Below are positions 8,397 through 19,317 of a stretch of 64,000 nt of DNA, piece after piece (within the stretch, counting starts at the first letter, position 1; the number at the start of each line of letters is the position of its first letter). Source of the DNA: Opitutaceae bacterium (GTDB lineage: Bacteria > Verrucomicrobiota > Verrucomicrobiia > Opitutales > Opitutaceae); the NCBI GenBank assembly GCA_023269585.1, contig JAHFTC010000003.1, forward strand, positions 28,081-92,080. Direction: 5' to 3'. The position numbers and the translations under genes are program-made. The notes below the pieces were generated by a model, which was not told where the DNA came from, did not search any database, and saw only the letters and a program-made list of their open reading frames with translations.

Positions 8397-8437
8397 GGTG
8401 GAGCGGGAGACCGGCCTCGGCGCGGCCGGCTACAGCC

Positions 8438-10207
8438 TCACCGCTTGTAGAGCGGGCGGGCGGTGTAGCGGGTGTGGAGGAGTTCGTGGGCCTTGGCGCC
8501 GTTGGGCTTGCCGAGGAAATCCGCGTAGAGGCGGAGGACCTCGGGGTTCTCGTGCGAGCAGCGCACCGCCTTGTCGCGATCGTCCTGGTACAGACCGGCG
8601 GCGCGCAGGCGGCGGCGTTCGTTGTCGATCCCGTAGGGTTGGCCGCCGCCGCCGATGCAACCGCCGGGACACGCCATGACCTCGATGAAGTGGTACGGCG
8701 TCTCCTTGCCGGCGTTGCGGGCCTGGCGCACCTGCTCCAAGACGGCGGATACATGGCCGAGCCCGTGGGCGACGGCGACGCGCACCTTCGTGCCGGCGAC
8801 GTCGACCTCGGCGGTCTTCACGCCGTCGAGCCCGCGCACGGACTCGAAGTCGACCTTCCCCAGCTTCTGGCCGGTGGCGTAGTGGTAGGCGGTGCGGAGC
8901 GCGGCTTCCATGACGCCGCCGGTGGCGCCGAAGATCGTGCCGGCGCCGGTGTATTCGCCGAGGATCGAGTCGGGCGTGCCGTCGTCGAGGTTGAGGAAGT
9001 CGATGCCCGACTGCTTGAGCATGCGGGCGAGCTCGCGGGTGGTGAGGCAGATATCGACGTCCTTGTGGCCGGAGGCGTACATCTCCTCGGTGCGCGACAG
9101 CTCATACTTCTTCGCCGTGCAGGGCATGATGGAGACGACGCACAGCTTGGCCGGATCCAGGCCGGCCTTCTCCGGGTAGTAGGTCTTGGCCAGCACGCCG
9201 AGCATCTGCTGCGGCGACTTGGCGGTGGAGAAGTTGTCGATGAAGTCCCAGTGGTTCTTCTCCATGAAGTCGGTCCACGCGGGGCAGCACGAGGTGATGA
9301 GCGGCAGCGGCCCGCGCTTGTGCACGAAGCGCTGGATGAACTCGGTGGCCTCCTCGACGATGGTGAGGTCGGCCGAGAAGTTGGTGTCGAACACGGCGTG
9401 GAAGCCGAGGCGGCGCAGCGCGGTGTAGAGCTTCTTGGTGAGGTTGGTGCCCGGCGGCAGGCCGAACGCCTCGCCGATGGTCACGCGCACCGAGGGCGCG
9501 ATCTGCACGACGCAGACCTTCTCCTTGTCGTGGAGCGCCTCCCAGACGGCGGCGGTCTCGTCGTTCTCCACGATGGCGCCGGTGGGGCAGTGCGCGGAGC
9601 ACTGCCCGCATTTCACACAGGGCGAGTCGGCGAGGGCGATGTCGCCGGCGGGAGCCATGCGGGTGTTGATGCCGCGCTCGAGGAAGGAGAGCGCCCACAC
9701 GTCCTGCATTTCCTGGCACACCTGGATGCAGCGGCCGCATTTGATGCACTTCTCGAACTCGAGGATGATCGAGCCGGTGGATTTGTCGGGCGGCACGTCC
9801 TTGACGTAGCGCTTGATGCCGTCCTGCCGGAGGTTGAAGTCGGCCGCGATGGCCTGGAGCTCGCACTCGCCGTTGCGGCCGCAGTTGAGGCAGTCGGCCG
9901 GGTGGTTGGAGAGGATGAGCTCGAGGGTGGAGCGGCGCACGTCGACGATCTCGTGGTCGTGGGTGACGATCTCCATGCCGGCCTCGAGCGGGGTGCAGCA
10001 GGCGCGCAGGAGGCGCGGGCCGCCCTTGTTGCGCACGACGCACAGGCCGCACGCGGCGGTGGCGAGCAGGTCCTTGTGCTTGCACAAGGTCGGGATCTTC
10101 ACGGCGGCGCGGCGGGCGGCGTCGAGGATGCTCGTGCCGGCGGGGACCTCGACGGCGAGACCGTTGATGGTGGCTTTGACGGTGGGAAGAGTGGCGACGG
10201 CGCTCAT
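8438..10207 (-). CDS. hndD: [FeFe] hydrogenase catalytic subunit (HndD/HydA type)
   Basis: 589-residue iron-only hydrogenase large subunit, soluble, producing or oxidising H2. In order: N-terminal [2Fe-2S] domain (Cys42, 53, 56, 70), the His102/Cys106/109/115 [4Fe-4S] site, two ferredoxin [4Fe-4S] sets (Cys154-164 and Cys197-207), then the H-cluster motifs TSCCPAW (Cys307/308), MPCTAKK (Cys363) and MACPGGCIGGGGQP (Cys513/517). The end carries the small-subunit-like tail (ELLHTRYTARPLYKR). All H-cluster ligands are present, so it should be active if the HydEFG maturases exist elsewhere. Start ATG 10207 is 9 bases after the hndC stop; third gene of the operon. Confidence 0.95.
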   Translation of the reverse strand: MSAVATLPTVKATINGLAVEVPAGTSILDAARRAAVKIPTLCKHKDLLATAACGLCVVRNKGGPRLLRACCTPLEAGMEIVTHDHEIVDVRRSTLELILSNHPADCLNCGRNGECELQAIAADFNLRQDGIKRYVKDVPPDKSTGSIILEFEKCIKCGRCIQVCQEMQDVWALSFLERGINTRMAPAGDIALADSPCVKCGQCSAHCPTGAIVENDETAAVWEALHDKEKVCVVQIAPSVRVTIGEAFGLPPGTNLTKKLYTALRRLGFHAVFDTNFSADLTIVEEATEFIQRFVHKRGPLPLITSCCPAWTDFMEKNHWDFIDNFSTAKSPQQMLGVLAKTYYPEKAGLDPAKLCVVSIMPCTAKKYELSRTEEMYASGHKDVDICLTTRELARMLKQSGIDFLNLDDGTPDSILGEYTGAGTIFGATGGVMEAALRTAYHYATGQKLGKVDFESVRGLDGVKTAEVDVAGTKVRVAVAHGLGHVSAVLEQVRQARNAGKETPYHFIEVMACPGGCIGGGGQPYGIDNERRRLRAAGLYQDDRDKAVRCSHENPEVLRLYADFLGKPNGAKAHELLHTRYTARPLYKR

Positions 10208-10215
10208 GGTCGGGG

Positions 10216-12201
10216 TCAGTCGGCGGTGGCGGTTGCGGGGGCGGCGGCACGGGCGGGTTCGGCGCCGCCGGCGGCGGCGCGGGCCATCTTGCGGGCGTAG
10301 CTGGGGCCGCCCTCGAGGTAGGCTTTGTACTCGTCGTCGAAGTAGCGGAGGGTCGAGAGCACGGGGTTGGGCGCGGTCTGGCCGAGGCCGCAGAGCGAGG
10401 CCTTCTGCATGGCCTGGCAGATGCGGCGCAGGGCGGCGATGTCCTCGGCGTTGCCGCGGCCGCGGGAGATGCGGTCGAGCACCTGGAGCATCTGGTAACC
10501 ACCGATTCGACACGGGGCGCACTTGCCGCACGACTCGTCGACGCAGAACTTCAGGAAGAACTTCGCCACGTCGACCATCGAGTCGGTCGTATCCATGACG
10601 ATCATGCCGCCCGAGCCCATGATCGAGCCGAGCTGCTGGAGCGTCTCGTAGGCGATGGGGGTGTCGAGGTGCTTGTCGGGGATCACGCCGCCGCTCGGCC
10701 CGCCGGTCTGCACGGCCTTGATGTCCTTGTCCTCCAGCACGCCGCCGCAGACGTCGAACACGATGGTGCGCAGGGTGGTGCCCATCGGCACCTCGACCAG
10801 CTGCGCGTATTTCACCTTGCCGGTGACGGCGAAGACCTTGGTGCCCTTGGAGGTTTCGGTGCCGTAGCCCGCGTACCAGGCGCCGCCGCGCTGCAGGATG
10901 GCGGGGATGTTGGCGAGGGTCTCGACGTTGTTGATCGCCGTCGGCTGGCCCCACAGGCCACGGACGGACGGATACGGCGGGCGGGGGCTGGGGCTGCCGC
11001 GTTTGCCCTCGATGGAGGCGATGAGCGCCGTCTCCTCGCCGCACACGAAGGCGCCGGCGCCGAGGCGGATCTTGGCGTCGAAGGAGAAGCCGGTGCCGAG
11101 GATGTTCGTGCCGAGCAGGCCCGCCTCGCGCGCCTGGACGATGGCGCGCTCGACGCGTTCGACCGCCTTCGGGTACTCGGCGCGGATGTAGAAGTAGCCG
11201 ACCGCGGCGCCGATGGCGTAGCCGCCGATCATGAGCCCCTCGAGCACGCTGTGCGGGTCGCTCTCGAGCACGCTGCGGTCCATGAACGCGCCGGGGTCGC
11301 CCTCGTCGCCGTTGCAGATGATGTAGCGCGGCTCCGCTTTTTGGATGCGGGTGTTGTTCCATTTCAGCCAGGTCGGGAAACCGGCGCCGCCGCGGCCGCG
11401 CAGGCCGCTCGCCTTCATCTCCTCGATCACCTGCTCGGGCGTCTTCGCCAACGCCGCGCGCAGGCCCTGGTAGCCCTGGGCGCGGTGGAGGTAGTCCTGG
11501 AGTTCCTCGGGGTCGACCGTGCCGCAGTTGCGCAGGACGATCCGCACCTGCGGGTCGGCCTTCTTCCAGAGGAGATCGTCGAGCACCTGGCGGGCGCCGA
11601 CCGACTGCTCGACGATGCGGGCCACGTCGGGCGCGAGCACGTTGGTGTAGGTGACGCCGCTGGGCAGCAGCGTGACCGCCACACCCTCGTCGTACACCCC
11701 GAGATCGAGCGCGCGCACGGTCTGCACCTGCTCGGCGAAGCCGCGGCGCTTGAGCTCCTCGGCGAACGAGAACTGGAAGAACTCCGTCTTCCCCTCGCCG
11801 GCGCCGGTGTCGCGCACCAGCAGATGCGTGACGGGCGCGTTGATCGCGGCGGCACCGCGGGCATCGGCGATCACGTGGTCGTCGATGAGCCGGCGCGACT
11901 GCAGATGGGCGGCGACGATCTGCGGCACCACCTCGGTCTTCACACTGCCGTAGAGGATCGGCGGCAGGCCGGCGGCGGAGATTTCGACCACCGGATCCGC
12001 CCAGGAACGGCCGTGGGAGCCCACGCGCTGCACCGGGATGGCGAGGTTGGCGGCGGCGAGGGCGTCGCGGAAGGCGGCCAGCGTCTCCTCGGCGCCCGCG
12101 GCGATGCCCCCGGTGTCGAGTTGGACGCGGATGAAGGCCGCCGCGGCCGGCGAGGGCTGCGCGGCGAGCACGGCGAGGTCCTGCAACGTGAGGGGCTTCA
12201 T
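10216..12201 (-). CDS. hndC: NAD(H)-binding flavoprotein subunit of the hydrogenase (HndC/HydB, NuoF-like)
   Basis: 661 residues homologous to the 51-kDa NuoF subunit: GRGGAGFP glycine loop, FMN-site ICNGDEGDPGAFMDR, and the [4Fe-4S] ligands ESCGKCAPCR plus SLCGLGQTAPNPV. It should pass electrons between NAD(H) and the hydrogenase. Two features depart from the bifurcating HydB architecture. The N-terminal thioredoxin-like domain (about residues 20-120) has no cysteines where the [2Fe-2S] ligands should be (DTGGIAAGA and VGSHGRSW). The C-terminal 2[4Fe-4S] ferredoxin domain is absent, the protein ending in an Ala-rich tail. ATG overlaps the hndA stop. Confidence 0.93.
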   Translation of the reverse strand: MKPLTLQDLAVLAAQPSPAAAAFIRVQLDTGGIAAGAEETLAAFRDALAAANLAIPVQRVGSHGRSWADPVVEISAAGLPPILYGSVKTEVVPQIVAAHLQSRRLIDDHVIADARGAAAINAPVTHLLVRDTGAGEGKTEFFQFSFAEELKRRGFAEQVQTVRALDLGVYDEGVAVTLLPSGVTYTNVLAPDVARIVEQSVGARQVLDDLLWKKADPQVRIVLRNCGTVDPEELQDYLHRAQGYQGLRAALAKTPEQVIEEMKASGLRGRGGAGFPTWLKWNNTRIQKAEPRYIICNGDEGDPGAFMDRSVLESDPHSVLEGLMIGGYAIGAAVGYFYIRAEYPKAVERVERAIVQAREAGLLGTNILGTGFSFDAKIRLGAGAFVCGEETALIASIEGKRGSPSPRPPYPSVRGLWGQPTAINNVETLANIPAILQRGGAWYAGYGTETSKGTKVFAVTGKVKYAQLVEVPMGTTLRTIVFDVCGGVLEDKDIKAVQTGGPSGGVIPDKHLDTPIAYETLQQLGSIMGSGGMIVMDTTDSMVDVAKFFLKFCVDESCGKCAPCRIGGYQMLQVLDRISRGRGNAEDIAALRRICQAMQKASLCGLGQTAPNPVLSTLRYFDDEYKAYLEGGPSYARKMARAAAGGAEPARAAAPATATAD

Positions 12202-12884
12202 GATTTCACCTCCGTGGCCTTCGCCTGGGCGCGGATGCCCGCGAGGATCGGGGCGATGTCGGTGGGTTTCACGCGGCCGTGGGTCTTGCCGTCGCAGACG
12301 ATCGCCGGCGACATGCCGCAACAACCGATGCAGCGCACGACGTCGACGTGGAACTCGCGGTCGGGGGTGGTCTGGCCCTCGCCCACGCCAAGCTGGGCGC
12401 GGAGCTCGCCGAGCAGGCCGGCGGCGCCCTTGAGGTAGCAGGCGGTGCCGTTGCAGACGGTGACGTTGTGTTTCCCGGGCGGCTGCAGCTTGAAGTAGTG
12501 GTAGAAGGTGATGACCTCGTAGATACGGGCCAGCTTCACGCCGAGTTCGCGGGCCAGCTCCATCGCCACCTCGCGCGGCACGTGGCCGTACTGGTTCTGG
12601 ATGGCGTGGAGGATCATGATGAGGTTGCCCTCCTCGCCGCGCCACCGCGCCACGTGTTGCTGCACATCGCGCCGGATGCCGGTCTCGAGCTTGGCCTGGG
12701 CGCGCTTGAGGCGGTCCAGCTTCACCTCGAGCAGGCGCGAGATCTCGTCGCCGATCTGGTGTGGGATGTAGCCGTGCTTGCGCTCGATGTCCTCGAGCAT
12801 GGACAGCAGGGCCGCTTCGTCGTTCTTCCAACTCTCGGGGGCCGGATCGGTTCCGGCGCCGGGGTGATGCGCGGACGGGTTCAT
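12198..12884 (-). CDS. hndA: NuoE-like [2Fe-2S] subunit of the NAD-linked hydrogenase (HndA/HydC)
   Basis: 228-residue 24-kDa-type thioredoxin-fold ferredoxin subunit. The four [2Fe-2S] cysteines are in place: Cys144 and Cys149 (CNGTAC), Cys185 and Cys189 (CIGCC). It is some 55-60 residues longer than typical members. The extra part (residues 28-53, LEDIERKHGYIPHQIGDEIS) looks like a second copy of the family's N-terminal helical motif at residues 90-115 (LHAIQNQYGHVPREVAMELA). First gene of the hndA-hndC-hndD operon; stop and next start overlap as ATGA. About 170 bases lie upstream before the nearest palindromic element, with no promoter I can defend. Confidence 0.92.
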   Translation of the reverse strand: MNPSAHHPGAGTDPAPESWKNDEAALLSMLEDIERKHGYIPHQIGDEISRLLEVKLDRLKRAQAKLETGIRRDVQQHVARWRGEEGNLIMILHAIQNQYGHVPREVAMELARELGVKLARIYEVITFYHYFKLQPPGKHNVTVCNGTACYLKGAAGLLGELRAQLGVGEGQTTPDREFHVDVVRCIGCCGMSPAIVCDGKTHGRVKPTDIAPILAGIRAQAKATEVKS

Positions 12885-13053
12885 GGCAATTCTCGGGGTT
12901 CGGGCGCGCTGAGCCGCGCGGGGTTTTGAGGAAACGCGAGTCGAGGTGACCGTAGCGGGGGGGCCGTTGGCAGCAACGGCAGCGGAGGCCGGCGCGCGAA
13001 TCAGTAGGCGAACGCAAACGCGGGTGTAGGGAAACTGTAGGCGGAGTTGCGCC

Positions 13054-13221
13054 GTGGCCCGGTGCTTCAGCCCGGGCTGGCCGGCGCGAGCCGGCTCACG
13101 ATGCGAGGCGGAGCCGGGGGCTGTGTTCTGCCGTGTTCGACAAGCAATGCTGCGTAGGGGGCTGCGACGCGGCGCGCGCGGCGGGCGGAGCCGAACTGCG
13201 GGGGCTGAAGCACCCCGCCAC
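13054..13221 (+). repeat. Family I palindromic element, 168 bp (copy A)
   Basis: Starts GTGGCCCGGTGCTTCAGCCC and ends GGGGCTGAAGCACCCCGCCA(C): inverted termini, with an internal dyad GCCGGC-GCGA-GCCGGC. Nearly identical to copies B-D at 13901-14475, and placed 65 bases before the transposase start. Confidence 0.92.
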
Positions 13222-13286
13222 GGGCTGCGGCCGGAGGCAGAAACGGATACTTGCTGGGTCTGCGGATACACGTCAGCCTGTGGGCG

Positions 13287-13880
13287 ATGGCGGAAACCCG
13301 AGAGCGTTGGCGCGCACAATTGCCCCATTGGGAGGTTCGCGGCCGCCCGCATTTCATCACGATCCGTTGCGCCGGGGCTCTGCCGGAGGAGGTGCGATTG
13401 CGGCTCGCCGAAATCCAACGCGCCTTGCAGGCCGTCGAGCCGCGGTCGCCAGAGTTCGCCCAGTGGCAACGCCGCTACTTCCTCACCTGCGAGAAGTACC
13501 TCGATACCAGCAAAGGCTTCGCTCCCTTTACTACGCCCGCTCTGGGCGGCTTGTGGCGTCAGACATTACAGACTTGTGCGCCCATCTGCGGCTGGTCGTT
13601 CCCTCATTGGGTGGCCATGCCCAACCATGTCCATCTCCTGATGGAGGCGACCTGCGCGGAACCCCTGCCCTTGCGAAAAGCCGTTGCTCAACTCAAGGGG
13701 CGATTCGCGAGAGAGGCCAACCGCCACCTCCAAAGGACCGGCGAGTTTTGGCAGAGCGAATGGTTCGACCACTGGTGCCGCGACGACGACGAGACTACGC
13801 GGATCATCGCGTACATTCGCCAAAATCCCGTGAAGGCCGGACTTGCGACCACGTGGGAGGCGTACCCGTGGGCGCAGTGA
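13287..13880 (+). CDS. REP-associated tyrosine transposase (RAYT, IS200-like Y1 HUH)
   Basis: 197-residue single-domain Y1 transposase. The HUH metal motif is HVH at residues 114-116 in MPNHVHLLME; the catalytic tyrosine is probably Tyr176 in AYIRQNPVKAGL, the conserved RAYT block. Upstream blocks RPHFITIRC and WQSEWFDHWC also fit. ATG 13287 is chosen because homology starts near residue 15. The gene is flanked by four 168-bp palindromic elements (one upstream, three downstream in tandem), the arrangement expected of a RAYT with its own REP/BIME substrate. Unlike IS200, no single pair of IS ends brackets the gene, so it probably mobilises the elements rather than itself. Confidence 0.92.
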   Translation: MAETRERWRAQLPHWEVRGRPHFITIRCAGALPEEVRLRLAEIQRALQAVEPRSPEFAQWQRRYFLTCEKYLDTSKGFAPFTTPALGGLWRQTLQTCAPICGWSFPHWVAMPNHVHLLMEATCAEPLPLRKAVAQLKGRFAREANRHLQRTGEFWQSEWFDHWCRDDDETTRIIAYIRQNPVKAGLATTWEAYPWAQ

Positions 13881-13900
13881 TGAAACGTCGTCATGTAGAC

Positions 13901-14068
13901 GTGGCCCGGTGCTTTAGCCCGGGCTGGCCGGCGCGAGCCGGCTCACGATGCGAGGCGGAGCCGGGGGCTGCGTGCTGCCGTGTTCGACAAGCAATGCTGC
14001 GCTGCGGGCTGCGATGCGGCGTGCGCGGCGGGCGGAGCCGAACCGCGGGGGTTGAAACACCCCGCCAC
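13901..14068 (+). repeat. Family I palindromic element, 168 bp (copy B)
   Basis: First of three tandem units with an exact start-to-start period of 204 bases. Ends GGTTGAAACACCCCGCCAC. The 36-base spacer to copy C is shared with the next spacer. Confidence 0.92.
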
Positions 14069-14104
14069 GGGGAAGGCCCGGCGCAATGGGGCCGGGGTTG
14101 CGAC

Positions 14105-14272
14105 GTGGCCCGGTGCTTCAGCCCGGGCTGGCCGGCGCGAGCCGGCTCACGATGCGAAGCGGAGCCGGGGGCTGCGTGCTGCCGTGTTCGATAAGCAATG
14201 CTGCGCTGCGGGCTGCGATGCGGCGTGCACGACGGGCGGAGCCGAACCGCGGGGGTTGAAACACCCCGCCAC
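14105..14272 (+). repeat. Family I palindromic element, 168 bp (copy C)
   Basis: Second tandem unit, 204 bases after copy B, differing at only a few positions; the spacer AGGCCCGGCGCAATGGGG precedes it as it does copy D. Confidence 0.92.
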
Positions 14273-14308
14273 AAGGAAGGCCCGGCGCAATGGGGCCGGG
14301 GTTGCGAC

Positions 14309-14475
14309 GTGGCCCGGTGCTTCAGCCCGGGCTGGCCGGCGCGAGCCGGCTCACGATGCGAGGCGGAGCCGGGGGCTGTGTGCTGCCGTGTTCGACAAGC
14401 AATGCTGCGCTGCGGGCTGCGACGCGGCGTGCACGGCGGGCGGAGCCGAACCGCGGGGGCTGAAGCACCCGCCAC
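14309..14475 (+). repeat. Family I palindromic element, 167 bp (copy D)
   Basis: Third tandem unit. It lacks one C in its right terminus (GCACCCGCCAC). It abuts the glgP terminator on the opposite strand. Confidence 0.92.
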
Positions 14476-14476
14476 G

Positions 14477-14505
14477 AAAAACGCCGCCCGGGGTCGGGCG
14501 GCGTT
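14477..14505 (-). terminator. Intrinsic terminator of glgP
   Basis: Minus-strand stem AACGCCGCCC / GGGCGGCGTT followed by TTTTCG, 48 bases after the glgP stop codon. Confidence 0.8.
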
Positions 14506-14552
14506 CGGGGAAGCTCAAGTCCGCTGCGACCGGGCGGAGGCCGGTCCTGTGT

Positions 14553-17078
<2,526 letters not shown>

Positions 17079-17171
17079 ACGGTTGGTCGTTGAGATCGCG
17101 CCAGTCCTATCGGCGCATTTCTTGCGCCATAAAGCAGAGAGCGGGCCGGAAGCGTGCGCCGAAGTGCTTTC

Positions 17172-19058
17172 CTAGCAACGGTCTTTTTGAAACCGCCGTG
17201 TCAATTCCCCGCGACTGAGCTCGATCAGCGTCGGTCGTCCGCCGGGCGTCAGCAACGGCTGGTCGCAGCCGAGCAACCGCGCCGCCAATTCCGGACCGGT
17301 GTCCGCCCGCGCACCACCGCGCACCGCCCGCGCCGCCGCGAGCCGCGCCAGCTCCTCGCGCGCCGGGTTCGGCCGCCGCGGGTCGAGCTGCCCCTCCCGC
17401 AACCGCGCGAGGATGTCGCGCAGAAACGGCTCCGCCTCCGCGGGATCAAGCCACGCCGGAGCCGACTCGATGCGGAAAAAGTTCCGCCCGAACGCACTCA
17501 CCTCCAGCCCGTGCTGGGCCAGAAACGTCAGTTGGTCCGCGAGCAGCGCCGTCGCAATCGGATCGAGTTCCACCGGCACCGCGAAGAGCAGGCGCTGGCT
17601 GAGCGTCGTGCCCGCGCGGAACTCGCGCTGCAGTTGCTCGAACAACACGCGCTCCAACGCCGCGCGCCGGTCGAGCAGCACCACGCCGGCCGGCGTCTCG
17701 AAAATCTCGCACTCGCCGCCGAGCGCCGCGCCGAGGTGCCGCCACCCCGCCAGCGCGCCGGACCGGCCCTCCCCGGGAATGGCATCCGGGATGGAAGTGA
17801 CCTCCGACGCGCCCGGCGTCGCCGCGGCAGCGGCCGGGGTCGTCACCAGCACGGGCGCGATCGCCGGCGTGGGCCGGGCCAACGGTTGCGTCGCCAGTGG
17901 CGGCGACGCAATCGACGACGACTGGGGCAGTACGATCGAAGGCAACGGCGCCTTGACCGGTACACCGTCGCCACTCGGCGAAGGAGTCGGCGGCCGCACC
18001 GCGCTGGGCAGCGGCTCCAGCGGCGTCACGCGTTGCGCCCCGGGCGGGAGCGCGGCGGCGAGATCGCCCGCGGCGTTGCGCAGCGCGTCGAGCAACGAGC
18101 GCACGACAAACGTCCGCACGCCGGGCTCATGCCGGAACCGCACCTCGCGCTTCGCGGGATGCACGTTCACGTCGACCGCCGCCGGCTCGATCTCCAGGAA
18201 GAGGAACGCCAGCGGGTACCGCCCCTTCGGCAGGTGCTGCTGGTAGCTCTCGATCAGCGCGTACGCTAACGTCTTCGTATCCACCGGACGCCGGTTCACG
18301 AACGTGATCATCTCGTGGCGCGTCGCGCGGCTCGCGCCGGGTTTGCCGATCAGGCCGGTGAGCCGCATCCCCTCGCCGCGCGCCTCCACCGGCAGCAGCG
18401 CCTCGGCGGTCTGGCGTCCGAAGATCGCGGCGACACGCTCGAGCAGCGAGCGGCACGGCGGCGACTGGAAGATCGTGCGCCCGTCCTCGATCAGCGTGAA
18501 CGCCACCTCCGGGTGCGCCAGCGCGTAGAACCGCACGCACTGGATGATGTGCGCCGCCTCGGTCGAGTCGCTCTTGAGGAACTTCCGCCGCGCCGGCACC
18601 GGATGGAAGAGATTCGCCACCGTGATGCGCGTGCCGGCCGGCATGCCGCAGTCGCGCACGTGCACGAACTTGCCGCCGTTGACGAGGATTTCCGTGCCCG
18701 TCTCCGCCGCGGCCGGACGCGTCTTCATCTCAAACCGGGAAACGCTGGCGATCGACGGCACCGCCTCGCCGCGGAAGCCGAAGGTGTGCAGCGAATCGAG
18801 ATCGGTCGCCTCGGCGATCTTGCTCGTGGCGTGGCGTTCGAGGGCGAGCAGTGCGTCGTCGCGGTCCATGCCCTTGCCGTTGTCCTCGATGCCCATCAGC
18901 GACCGCCCGCCGTGCGCGAACTCCACCGTCACGCGCGTGGCGCCGGCATCGAGGCTGTTCTCGACCAGCTCGCGCACGACCGCAGCCGGGCGCTCCACCA
19001 CCTCGCCAGCGGCGATCTGGTTGGCCACGCGGTCGGGCAGGATGCGGATGGTCGGCAT
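17172..19058 (-). CDS. mutL: DNA mismatch repair protein MutL
   Basis: 628-residue MutL. The N-terminal GHKL ATPase is complete: ELVENSLDAGAT, DNGKGM, RHATSKI and GFRGEAVPS. A Pro/Ala-rich linker spans about residues 340-430, followed by the C-terminal dimerisation domain. The nuclease metal motif DQHAxxE(x4)E reads DRRAALERVLFE at residues 463-474, and the CPHGRP motif near the end reads TPGGRPT, so Gln, His and the zinc Cys/His are lost. Endonuclease activity is therefore doubtful, as in E. coli MutL. It lies downstream of an MFS gene on the same strand, with a repeat-rich leader of short GACGG-type units directly before ATG. Confidence 0.95.
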   Translation of the reverse strand: MPTIRILPDRVANQIAAGEVVERPAAVVRELVENSLDAGATRVTVEFAHGGRSLMGIEDNGKGMDRDDALLALERHATSKIAEATDLDSLHTFGFRGEAVPSIASVSRFEMKTRPAAAETGTEILVNGGKFVHVRDCGMPAGTRITVANLFHPVPARRKFLKSDSTEAAHIIQCVRFYALAHPEVAFTLIEDGRTIFQSPPCRSLLERVAAIFGRQTAEALLPVEARGEGMRLTGLIGKPGASRATRHEMITFVNRRPVDTKTLAYALIESYQQHLPKGRYPLAFLFLEIEPAAVDVNVHPAKREVRFRHEPGVRTFVVRSLLDALRNAAGDLAAALPPGAQRVTPLEPLPSAVRPPTPSPSGDGVPVKAPLPSIVLPQSSSIASPPLATQPLARPTPAIAPVLVTTPAAAAATPGASEVTSIPDAIPGEGRSGALAGWRHLGAALGGECEIFETPAGVVLLDRRAALERVLFEQLQREFRAGTTLSQRLLFAVPVELDPIATALLADQLTFLAQHGLEVSAFGRNFFRIESAPAWLDPAEAEPFLRDILARLREGQLDPRRPNPAREELARLAAARAVRGGARADTGPELAARLLGCDQPLLTPGGRPTLIELSRGELTRRFQKDRC

Positions 19059-19140
19059 GCGGGGACGGCGGAAGGATGACGGAGGACGGATGACGGACGA
19101 CAGAAGGAAACGAAGAGAACGAAGGACCGAGACAGAGAGT

Positions 19141-19262
19141 CAGGAACTCAGGAAATCAGGAACCGGAAAGCGGGAGCAGAATTTCACCACAGAGGGCACA
19201 GAGGACACCGAGGTCGAGCCTCTTCCGGACTCTGTGCTCTCCGTGCTCTCTGTGGTGCAAAT
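19141..19262. repeat. CACAGAG inverted repeat with AGGAACTCAGGAAATCAGGA prefix
   Basis: A purine-rich prefix (from about 19141) precedes a dyad: TTCACCACAGAGGGCACAGA on the left and CTCTCTGTGGTG on the right, about 77 bases across. The same composite occurs at 20769-20870 and 21239-21335. It sits between the MFS stop and the mutL leader. Confidence 0.75.
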
Positions 19263-19317
19263 TCCGAGGCTCGAATGGCTGCCCACGGCCGCTCCGAACG
19301 CTACGCTCAACGCGCCG

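Noticed and set aside
13901..14475. CRISPR-like tandem array
   Set aside because: Units are 168 bases with 36-base conserved spacers and inverted ends; CRISPR repeats are 21-48 bases with unique spacers, and no cas genes are present.
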